DNA from: Phoronis ovalis
Taxonomy: Eukaryota; Phoronida; Phoronidae
Direction: 5' to 3'
Length of the DNA stretch: 12,623 nucleotides
NCBI GenBank assembly: GCA_028565635.1
Contig: JAOXYB010043548.1
Span: 1-12,623, forward strand
Shown here: one piece after another, positions 1 through 8,400 of the stretch
Position numbering within the stretch: position 1 is the stretch's first letter
How the letters are laid out: each line of letters opens with the position of its first letter
Notes under the pieces: generated by a model
Seen by the model: only the letters and a program-made list of their open reading frames with translations
Told to the model about the DNA's origin: nothing
Databases searched by the model: none
Program-made: the position numbers and the translations under genes

Positions 1-88
1 TGGCTCCATCTCCCTCTTGCAATGCGCGGGTTTTAGATCTCGAGAGATTTCGCCAATACGGGAAAAACCGAGTTGATTCGAATTGGAT

Positions 89-139
89 GTCCGGACGTTT
101 AGCCCCAAGATACGCCGTCCGGTAACCGGACGTTTAGCC
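89..139. repeat. CCGGACGTTTAGCC repeat cluster
   Basis: The 14-mer CCGGACGTTTAGCC occurs at 91-104 and 126-139. Between and around the copies are an 8-base palindrome GTCCGGAC (89-96) and an inverted repeat CGTCCGGT-A-ACCGGACG (116-123 with 125-132). The cluster looks like a terminal or subterminal part of a DNA transposon. Its other end is not in the window or not recognised. Confidence 0.6.
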
Positions 140-429
140 ACTCCGTATATAGAAAGCATTGCAATTAAGAAACAATACCTAATTTCCTTAAAATCCCTAC
201 TTTGTATAACTGACTTATGTCTAGGGGAAATCCAGTCAAAATCGAAGTTTGGCTTATGGCATGGCCAGGTTAAGGATAATACACCTTGAGATTACTAGTT
301 CGTCTGGAATTTAAGACCGGTTAAGAGGTCAAGATCTCCAAATTGCAGTGCGTGAAGTTTCAAAATGAGGCTCTCGTGTCATATACATGTCATTCAGAAA
401 TCTTGTTATGTTATTATTATTAATATATA
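140..429. other. No gene; possible body of a truncated retroelement
   Basis: No coding region or motif recognised. It lies directly upstream of a retroelement-like 3' tail and may belong to the same insertion. Confidence 0.3.
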
Positions 430-478
430 CAGGAACATGTATGACACTATAATAAAATATTTTGAACTTGAACTTGAA
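430..478 (+). mobile_element. 3' tail of a non-LTR retrotransposon or derived SINE
   Basis: AATAAA (451-456) is followed by ATATTT and a short tandem tail, TTGAAC-TTGAAC-TTGAA (462-478). Non-LTR elements of several invertebrate clades end in just such short tandem repeats after an A/T-rich end. No reverse transcriptase frame lies upstream, so this is at most a 5'-truncated copy. Confidence 0.5.
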
Positions 479-1340
479 TCTATGTACAAAATATGTTCTT
501 GCGAGTTAAATACCACTGAAACAACTGGGGGACAATATTGGAGTCGCTCATCTGACTGTGTGATATGATTTAATGTTTAAGTACTTATCGTCGCTTACAA
601 TTAGGGTAATTAGGTACGCTGTTCAATATATATAAAAGTTCTCTATGCTGTCTGTATGCTCTATACATCTTATTCACGATAAAACTATTTAGAGTGCGCT
701 ATCATCCGATATGGGGATAATACAACTGTGTCATTCAAAGAGGCTATATATAAGGCAATATTGAAAGTACCTGGGGGAGGCACTGTTATTCAAAGTGACT
801 GTATATTATTTATGTGCCTGTCTCCCCATGGGACCCCATTTGCAGCTACCATATTTACCATATATACAGTTTTGAACTGTTATCTACCACTTAATTGTAT
901 ATCAAGGGGAGTCAATGGGGTGTGTCGTGATCAAAGAAGTCTTCGGGAGTATGTTTTCAATTCCAGGATTTTATTTACTAAATAGTATAGGTTTTGCATT
1001 TTGTGTTTACCAAGGAGTATATTTTTGAAAAAACATTATTTAACAGTTGACAATTGAGCTGAAAGGTTAAGACAGTTGAGTTTTTTACCTTGGCCATGAC
1101 ACCTCCACAATTTTGTTGACAAATACGTAGGAAGATAATCATACCGTGGAGATAGCTCTCCTACTAGCAAACTAGCTTGAACTATGTACGGGGGTGCCGG
1201 ATATGGATAGACACTGCAGGGCTGATACAGTTTGCATATTTATCGGAATATTTAAAAAAAATATGTGAAATTGTTTGTGTTGAACTTCACTCATTATAGG
1301 GAGACACTGGATGATTTTACCTTTGATTTGGTAAGATCTC
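479..1340. other. No supported gene
   Basis: AT-rich with a GC-richer patch (about 765-930). A plus-strand frame from 728 to 985 lacks any recognisable domain or splice structure. An inverted repeat ACAGTT-TTG-AACTGT lies at 866-880. Two TATATATAA strings (near 628 and 747) are not evidence of promoters in DNA of this composition. Confidence 0.5.
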
Positions 1341-1399
1341 AGGAGGGGTACTTGACAAAAAAGTTGGTAGGGGTGTGCGGCCCAGTGAAAAAAACCTGA

Positions 1400-1775
1400 C
1401 CCTGTGGTAAATAAAGGTCGCCAAAAATATACCCTGTCGTAAATGAAAAAACATGAAAAATATACCTTGTTGTAAATAACTCTCCCGAAATAGATACCCT
1501 GTTTAAAATTCACTTGTAAATTACATACCCTGTGAGACTAATATAGTAGTTATATTTTAATAGTTATATTAGTCTCAGATACCCTGTGGTAAATAAATAT
1601 GGGAAAATTTACGAATTCGAACCTGTCATACCGGTCATTTTCCAAGAAATATACCCTGCGATGATAAGCGAATACTTTTTGAAAATATGCCCTGTGGTAA
1701 ATATCCAGCAAGAAAAGTATACTGTGTGGTAAATAAGGCTTTGAGAAGTGTGAGAAACACATCCTGTGGTAAATG
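1400..1775. repeat. Degenerate tandem array, unit core CCCTGTGGTAAATA
   Basis: About ten copies of the core start near 1400, 1432, 1465, 1498, 1528, 1582, 1654, 1690, 1722 and 1762. Most are 30-36 bases apart with poorly conserved spacers. Two larger gaps contain an inverted repeat (1533-1577) and extra unrelated sequence. On the minus strand the unit reads IYHRVYF-like, an artefact of a period near 33 bases (11 codons). Confidence 0.8.
1533..1577. repeat. Perfect 13-bp inverted repeat within the array
   Basis: TGAGACTAATATA (1533-1545) pairs exactly with TATATTAGTCTCA (1565-1577) across a 19-base loop. It sits where the array spacing jumps from about 32 to 54, so it may be a small insertion into the array. 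Confidence 0.85.
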
Positions 1776-2011
1776 CGGGAGCTGAAAAAAGGCCGGGGGC
1801 CTATTGGGCGGCACATATATATAGCGACTTTGTACTCCCAGGGTAAGCTCATATTCAACTTATAGCAGTTTCGACCAACTGATCAAACGGAAATTTTGTA
1901 TCAATACACAGACACAGTTGTAAAGATATAATGCGGCATTTTGGTATGAATTTATCTTTTTTTATAAGTTGTTTGTTTGTCAAATCAGTAGAACTTCAAA
2001 ATCCTTCAAAT

Positions 2012-2410
2012 CAGGCCCGTCAGATGGGGAGGTGAATTGGGTGCGAACGCACCCCCCTTTTGAAATGGGAGGAACACATTTAATATAATAACGCACCCCC
2101 CCCCCTTTTCAAATAGGAGTGTTACTATTATGTAGTAAACGCACCTCCCTTTTTGAACTGACAGGAAAACACGCGCACCCCAACTCCTTTTGAACTGACA
2201 TGAAAATTTGCTTTTCGTTACCACGTATTCTGGGCGTATTGTTACAACTGAAGTGGAAATTACCTTTTTTTTTTGCTTGTCATTTTTTGTGGCAGCACGG
2301 AGACGTTTTAACGACCTTTTTTTGATTACTGACCTGATATTTTCTGAAATCGGTAATTCTAAAAACACTACAAACGCACCCCCATTTTCAAAAAGTGTCT
2401 GAATGCCCTG
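2012..2410. mobile_element. Short repeat element with palindromic head and GCACCCCC array
   Basis: It begins CAGGCCCGTCAGATGG and contains a perfect hairpin GGGTGCG-AA-CGCACCC (2039-2054). Degenerate copies of CGCACC(C)CCCTTTTGAA(A/C)TG..AGGA follow at about 2048, 2092, 2140, 2174 and 2375. The reverse complement of the right end, CAGGGCATTCAGACA, resembles the left end (10 of 15 positions), suggesting weak terminal inverted repeats. No protein frame is supported; the open minus-strand frame follows the repeat. Confidence 0.55.
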
Positions 2411-2730
2411 CAGATTGATTGAAATCGCAACGAAACGCATTCTCGAGACATCGTATTTTCTTTGGTACAATGCGTCCACGTGATTTATTAATAAGTAAAC
2501 AAAGTCGCACTTATCCCATAATATGTATAGTTTATTAGCCGAGGTTAAACAGCCCATTAAGCAAAAAATCTATATATTATAAGTATAAATCAAGTACAAA
2601 ATGAAACATTACAAAAACCAAGGTCACCTTAATTGTCAAGTTATAAAAAGTCACAATTACACCTGTCCAGGACATTAGTGAACACAATATGAATCAAGTA
2701 TAAACAAATGCGAGATCTACTATAGGTAGG
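2411..2730. other. No gene seen
   Basis: AT-rich spacer between two repeat elements, with no motif or repeat recognised. Confidence 0.5.
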
Positions 2731-2784
2731 TTACGATCTGGGGGGTACTCAAGTTATTTTTGGGGGGCTGTGCAGCCCAGTTGA

Positions 2785-2885
2785 AAAATTTGGATTTGGA
2801 TTGTGTACTTCTTACTGTGATTTTGGATTGCTACCGTAAAAAAAATCAAAAATTTGGATTGCTACCCACTGCTTACAGCAAATAA
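2785..2885. repeat. TTTGGATTGCTACC array, left part
   Basis: GGATTGCTAC occurs at 2825 and 2856 (31 bases apart), preceded by a degenerate TTTGGATTTGGATTGTG. It belongs to the same array as 3850-4020. Confidence 0.75.
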
Positions 2886-3223
2886 TTGGGGTTGCTCCTA
2901 TAAGGGAGCAAGCCTATTAGTTTTCTACGATTTCTTTCTTTTTTTCCAATTTTCAGCAAACTATATCTCAAAGACGGTTACAGCTAGTAACATGGTACTT
3001 GAAGTGTGATATCCTTGAGGAGGGCCATTGTTCACCTTGATATCAAAAGGTCAATTGGCATCTTTTCAATTAATTTATTATTAAATGTTCCTATTTTCAC
3101 TAACTATATATCTCGAAGTCTGTTATAGTTAAGGACATGATATTTGAGGTTTGACATCCCCAGGGTAGACCATTGCTGACCTTGGGATTAAAAGGTCATT
3201 TGGGGGTCAAACGTCAAAATTCT

Positions 3224-3314
3224 AAAAATGATGTTGAAAGGTAATTTGGAGGCCATTTAACGTTCATAAAAGCCAATATGAGCAACCCTGCCTTTGCTAA
3301 AAAGCTATCTAGTT
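3224..3314. repeat. Direct repeat module, copy A
   Basis: From AAAAATGATGTTGAAAGGT to GCTATCTAGTT, with AACGTTCATAAAAGCCAATA in the middle. It matches 3738-3817 closely; copy A has about eleven extra bases (TTGGAGGCCAT region). Confidence 0.85.
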
Positions 3315-3737
3315 CCGTATATGCCTTTACTTCCCCGTTTTGGCCAAACTGCGACACAGTCAGCAATGTTAATGGCCTACCTTGGGGTCAAAAGGTCATT
3401 TAGGGGTGAAAAGTCAAAATTGAAAAATTGCTCAAAATATTCTAAAATGATGGTATTATGTTATAAAAAGGTCACTTTAATGACCTTTTAAAATATTTAG
3501 ATATTTAAATTAATTTTATGGAGGAAACATACTGCAAGTCTTAGTGCTTAGTCCAATAGGGTTGTACTTGACATATGACAGTCCGGAGTTGACCTTGATG
3601 TCAAAAGGTCATCTAGAGGTCAACGTTCAAACTCTCAAAATGGCACATTTTCAGAAAGCAAGGAAGTCATGGGGGACATTTTGAGGCCAAGAAGTCCGAA
3701 AGCATGCAATGAATTTCTATTATTTGCTGAAAAGTTC

Positions 3738-3817
3738 AAAAATGATGTTGAAAGGTCAAGTAACGTTCATAAAAGCCAATATGAGCAGCCCTGTCTTTGC
3801 TAAAAGGCTATCTAGTT
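3738..3817. repeat. Direct repeat module, copy B
   Basis: Second copy of the 3224-3314 module in the same orientation, 514 bases downstream, at the right edge of the insert. The position suggests that copy A may be an internal former terminus or the end of a second, tandem insertion. Confidence 0.85.
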
Positions 3818-3849
3818 TGGATTAATTTGAGGTTTGTGTCCATAAATAG

Positions 3850-4020
3850 ATTTTGGAATTTGGTTTATATCAATCAGTTTGCGTAAAAATGGATTGCTAC
3901 TCAAATATTTTAAAATTTTGGATTGCTACCCTTATATTTCACAAAAATTTGGATGGCTACCCTTATATTTCAAAAAATTTGGATTGGGTTTACTACCAGA
4001 AACTAAAATTTTGGATTGGG
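3850..4020. repeat. TTTGGATTGCTACC array, right part
   Basis: GGAT(T/G)G cores start at 3891, 3920, 3951, 3981 and 4013, giving spacings of 29, 31, 30 and 32 bases. Spacers such as CCCTTATATTTCA are partly shared. The plus-strand open frame here is a by-product of the array. Confidence 0.8.
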
Positions 4021-4090
4021 TTGGGAGGCACATCCGGGTAGTCAAAAAACCATGAATACTTTTTTAGTACTCCCCCGGGGTTACAATCTG

Positions 4091-5050
4091 AATCACATCA
4101 GGTCTTACTAGTAAATTATATATACTTGCCATAATGATATATCATCATATGTCAAGAGGCTACACTATAACTCAAAAAAGACATATAAAATGTGTAAAGG
4201 TGCAAAGCAACTGAGTAATGAAACAATGTGGTTTGCTTGCTGTAATATTGTACATGAGAGTAGAATAAACCTATTGTACTGAATAATTTGTTCCATATTG
4301 TATATTTAATTAGTTCCCAGTAATTTTGTGATTAAGAAAAATACTCTCAGATCTAAACCAAAGTGAAAACGAGATAAGCTGTAACACACATATATACTAC
4401 ACTTGTACATCACTTGAAGTTCTGCAGCTTTCTATGATCCACATGTCTTGACATGCAAATATTACCTAACTTGATCCAGCCCCCATCCAGTTAAATATCA
4501 TGATCAGCACAGCTGCTCGAGCACTTTTGTACACAAATCATGCCAGGTTATCAACCGTATCAAAATGAGCTTATCTCACACGTGTTCTGTCTTAAACAAT
4601 TTGATAATGAACTAAAAGGTTGTTTGGCGGTCGCAATTGCCGGGCTCAAGTGATCCATTGTCGATGTCACTGATGATAAAAAAGTAATTTATCTTGCATG
4701 GACCAAAAAAAGCAAAGCGCAGAAAGTACCAGGTTTCCCATTTTTCTTACAAATAGATAAAAGCACTGGATAAACGTATGATCCAGCACTAGGAGTCAAC
4801 AATTTGGCGGAATGCGTATAATTGTGATCCGAGGCGGATTCGGTGATGCAAATATTTTTATTGTGTAACGTGGCCTCTGAGTGGTATCTCGTGGTGATGT
4901 ACTTTGATTTATAGTGTGTATGATACAGAAGATCAATGTGCATATTGTTTAGTAATGCTTTTTAAATTAAATTCATTGTCTGCATATATTTTGTTAAGCA
5001 ACTGTTTTTTTTACATTACATTTGTAGACCGATTTACATGACTTGTATTT
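4091..5050. other. Intergenic region between repeat element and MPP10 3' end
   Basis: AT-rich. No open frame with coding character, no RNA gene and no repeat family recognised. A minus-strand frame at 4689-4943 has no recognisable motif. Confidence 0.5.
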
Positions 5051-5261
5051 TTTATTATTTCCCACCCAGAGCCTGATATGCAGGATTTGTTTTGTCCCGT
5101 GACCTTACATTTATGTAACACTTACACTTGCATGCTTTAACTTAAGTGTAGTGCCCTGTTGCTAAATACCTTAGTTAACCAAGGAAAAAACTCTACTTTA
5201 TAATTGTTCTTCAAAGTCTCATAATATCAATTAAAAATGTATAGGAGGTTATCTATAGAAT
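5051..5261 (-). terminator. MPP10 3' UTR with candidate poly(A) signal
   Basis: On the minus strand an AATAAA hexamer inside AATAATAAAAAA lies at 5056-5051, about 210 bases after the stop codon, a plausible 3' UTR length. No competing AATAAA lies between it and the stop. The cleavage point would be expected 10-30 bases further on; nothing in the sequence fixes it. Confidence 0.5.
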
Positions 5262-5414
5262 TTATAATTTATAGGTTTTGGAAGATTTTCCTTTTTCTTG
5301 TTTCTTCATTCCTTTGGCAGTTTTCTTATTTTTGATCTGTGATGTTACCTCATCTTGAAGTTGAGTGAAAAATGCTTTGGATGAAGTCAGTGAAGACTTT
5401 GTTTTCTTGTTACC
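5262..5414 (-). CDS. MPHOSPH10: MPP10 terminal coding exon
   Basis: The acceptor is TTTCTGTTAAAG|GGTAAC. It encodes 50 residues starting [20 protein letters not shown] and ending SKTYKL, then TAA. S.AFF..LQD.V is the conserved C-terminal motif of MPP10 and the lysine-rich tail is normal for the family. An open frame continues upstream into the intron, but the AAG|GGT junction keeps the family alignment. Confidence 0.93.
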   Translation of the reverse strand, partial: GNKKTKSSLTSSKAFFTQLQDEVTSQIKNKKTAKGMKKQEKGKSSKTYKL

Positions 5415-8400
5415 CTTTAACAGAAAAACACATTTATTTACCAACTTTATTTTCAATGGAAATGGTACAAAACTTATCCAGTGATAACTACATAAAAATC
5501 TGCATAGAAATACCATAATTTGAATAGTTGTACCAAAGTGGTAAATTTAAGGATTTTTTGCAGATAAACCTTTATTATTCTTATAATGATGGAAAAATCT
5601 GGTCAAATTTGATAACCCCACCAGAATTTGACAGATTCACCATTCAGGGAATTTTGAGTCATCTCCTCCATCAACCAACAATTTAATTAGTAAAAACATT
5701 AATTTCAAGAATCATATCTTTGGTTTTCACAGAAGACAATACATTGACAATAGGCGGTTAAGCAAATATTTTACAGCTATTGTATATCTATACAAGTAAA
5801 CAAAATTTTTGTTCGATATAATTATAATTGTTACCTATATACATAGCAGCAATGAATCAAAGAAACACTTGAACCCAATATTGTACTGGTAACAATCACA
5901 CAACCATCAAACAATGTACCAATATTGCTGCGTAAATTCAAACATATATCCCGCTTCTACACTCACCTTAATCAAAGAAACAGTTTTATTGCTTTTACTT
6001 TCTTTCTCTAGCCTATCCATAGCTTTTTGTTTGCTGTATTTATTTCCCAAGCCAGGGTTCATTTTCTCCACTAGTTTCTCTTTCTGCTCTTTTGCTTTTT
6101 TACGAGCACGCTTATCAGCCTTTTTCTGTCGACGTTCACGTTTTTTGTCAGTTTCAGTTCTTTCAGTTTTTCCAATAACATCACCATTTCGTTTTTCCTG
6201 CAGAGAATGATATATGTAGACGTACAGGATTACTACTTTGTATTGTAAAACAACTGCCAACTAACTAAAGATGAAATGCACCTGTCTCATTACAGGTACA
6301 TAAATCTAATATATGCTTTACATTATTTTGAAAGAGACACATGGGGAGTTCCATTAAAAAATATCACCCACGGGAGGACATGAACATAATTATATTACTG
6401 GCGTCGGGGAATTAGAAAAACCTTTAACGACAGGGTAAGGGATAGAAAATTACATTATTAATAAATAATTTCCATTATGAAGGGGATCTGACAATACAAA
6501 ACCAAATGGAAGATAAAGTGCGCCATGTGGCGCCTATATTTCAATACTACAAAATAAAACTATTTCACATACCAAAATTTCTTCTGGGGCCAGTAGCCCA
6601 GCTTCACTGACAGCAGTAGGTGCCACCTCCTCCATTGCTATTGATGGCAGATTGGAAACAATCTTCACTTCTGAAGCAGCCTAAAGAGAAAATGTTTAAT
6701 AAGTTTTAATCTATCATAAGTCTCCATAAGTTGTTTTAGAGGTCTTGGCATTACTCATTTGCCTGACAAGTTCTGCTCCCTTGTTCTACTGGTACACACA
6801 TTTACGTTACACTACACACCTTTGTCAAACCCGCAATAAATACATTTTATGCACCAATCATAATAGAGCCACTGGACATTATTTACCTTAATTCAAATCT
6901 TAACAGTAAACCCTGTTTTTAAATCATGTACATTTTGATACAAATGCACTAAAACAATAGTTACATGTATCTTATCCTGGCCTCTTGAACAATAAAATAT
7001 AATTTATCTGTAAATAATTTTGTTCTAAGTAATAGCACCAGCTTAATGTCATAGGATTCCTAATATGTATATAAACATACGATCACTGTGTGCTGAATTC
7101 ATTCGAACACATGCTCTTGGACTGATATTTTGTATCTTTCTGATCAAATATTCTGATACTTGTGTTTTATGTTAGTTCAACTATAATTTCATATTTCATT
7201 TAGGATATTGAAATAATATTATGTTAGTTGTACATTAGCTATGTATTAGTTTTGTAAGATTGAAAGACACTTAATATTTAATGATCATCCTGTATCCTGG
7301 TTTGAGGGTGAAATCCGGGGGGAATGGGTAATTATGATTTATCACCTATCTTTTATTAAGCATTTTACTTTTCAACTCGTACAACATTCTATTTAATGGC
7401 AGTAACATCTTGTCCAATTATTATAATTCGACTATTGCAACTTATTTAACAGATGCCTACCGGTTTTGGTGTATAACGGAAATTCGAAAGAGCGTCTAGC
7501 TTGACAAACAGTGATTGCATTATGGTTTTGATATCCTCATGAGCAGGGTTTTCTTCATCCTCCTCTTCCTCCTGAAAGTAAAGGTTTAATTATAAATTAT
7601 ACAAATATTGCATTAAGCCCCCATGAACATGTAACATATTGCCAGTAGCTCAATGAACACATGAAATATACTACTGCCTGGAGCCCCAGTGAATATGTTA
7701 CATATTGTTTGGAGTCACGGTTTAAATATGATATCAGCTGTACGATGAACAATGCCACTATCACATTGCCTGGAAATGTTGGTATTTGATTGGTGGCATT
7801 ATACAAGTAGATCATATTGTTTTTTATTCAAATAGGAATTCTGTATGCTTAGATGTATATTTCAAGTATCAGACCATCAAAAACCTCAGATTAAATTGCT
7901 AAATGTATTAACAAGTTAAAGCCCATCCGATTCCTTTTATTCCATCCTAGACACCAGCTTAAGAATTATTTCACCAGAATCACAAATCTTAGTGTGATTT
8001 TTAATATACAAGAATCCCTATTTGAACTTACTGTACCTGTCAAAATGCTTATATGTAAGCTTCATCATATTTATTTTTAATAAATTTAAAGATAGAACAA
8101 ACCCACTATGCTTTTTTTGAATGCTTTTGTAATTACATGTAGCTGCATAGCAGTATGAAAGCATATACAGGAAAAATGTAGAATTTTAAAAATGTGATGA
8201 TTAACATTGGTAATGCTATTACATTTACATCTGTTATTAGTGTGCATTATATGCATAATCCCAGGCCTGTCTTACTGATGTGATGTCACAACTCAGCTTC
8301 TATTGTTATCCAAATTATTACTGGAGACATAACTCCAAATAAACAAGCTTACTTGTTTGGTGTTTTCTTACTTACAGAGGCACAACACTAAAAGTATTTT

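Larger units (their letters stand above)
1341..1843. mobile_element. Short TIR element, copy 1, carrying a ~33-bp degenerate array
   Basis: The left end is GGAGGGGTACT (from 1342) and the right end GTACTCCCAGGG (to 1843), in inverted orientation. The head GGGGTACT...TTGG...GGGG.TGTGC.GCCCAGT spans 42 bases (1345-1386) and matches the head of the element at 2741 (40 bases). A GGGCGGCACAT segment (1806-1816) near the right end matches GGGAGGCACAT at 4023-4033. Flanks TAAGATCTCA (1332-1341) and TAAGCTCATA (1844-1853) may be an eroded target duplication. There is no transposase, so the element is non-autonomous. Confidence 0.6.
2886..3820. mobile_element. Nested repeat insert with AAAAGGTCATTTGGGGGTCAAA monomers
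   Basis: The insert interrupts the array of copy 2. Four degenerate monomers have AAAAGGTCA cores at 3045, 3190, 3390 and 3603. The first two share a longer preceding segment (ATATCTC.AAG.C.GTTA.AG...ACATG.TA.TTGA). An ~80-base module (3224-3314 and 3738-3817) occurs twice as a direct repeat. GGGTTGCTCCTAT near the left end resembles the inverted GGGCTGCTCATAT near the right end. The edges are approximate. There is no coding sequence. Confidence 0.6.
2741..4080. mobile_element. TIR element, copy 2, interrupted by another repeat
   Basis: The left end is GGGGGTACTC (2741-2750) and the right end AGTACTCCCCCGGGG (4066-4080), in inverted orientation. It is flanked by TTACGATCTG (2731-2740) and TTACAATCTG (4081-4090), a 10-base target duplication with one mismatch. 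The head 2742-2781 and the GGGAGGCACAT near the right end match copy 1 at 1341-1843. The filling is a ~31-bp array with a TTTGGATTGCTACC core, split by a ~930-bp insert. Duplications of 8-10 bases are usual for hAT or Mutator-like transposons, but no transposase is present and the superfamily stays open. Confidence 0.7.

Noticed and set aside
728-985. 85-residue plus-strand frame preceded by TATATATAA
   Set aside because: No recognisable motif, no splice signals of note, and TATA strings are common in DNA this AT-rich.
1603-1627. GGTTCGAATTC on the minus strand resembling a tRNA B box
   Set aside because: No A box at the right distance and no cloverleaf; it lies inside the repeat array.
1400-1775. 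CRISPR-like spacing of short repeats (~32 bp)
   Set aside because: The repeats are degenerate, the spacers are not unique-length, and the context is a eukaryotic genome without cas genes.
1172-1858. Minus-strand open frames (1172-1513 and 1550-1858) with repeated IYHRVYF-like peptides
   Set aside because: They follow the ~33-bp DNA array exactly, include element ends, and lack any domain or splice support.
2006-2557. 183-residue minus-strand open frame
   Set aside because: It spans the GCACCCCC repeat element and its spacer; the repeated FEKGG-like peptide is a translation of the DNA repeat.
3853-4041. Plus-strand frame with repeated NLDG/NLDW peptides
   Set aside because: Produced by the TTTGGATTGCTACC array.
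5914-6210. 98-residue plus-strand frame rich in Ser, Phe and Leu
   Set aside because: Antisense shadow of the lysine-rich MPP10 exon 5967-6197.
7597-7815. 72-residue minus-strand frame in an intron
   Set aside because: It reads through the degenerate ~31-bp array and is a repeat artefact.
8055-8075. ATGATGA on the minus strand, a possible snoRNA box C in an MPP10 intron
   Set aside because: No CTGA box D within the next 100 bases and no terminal stem.
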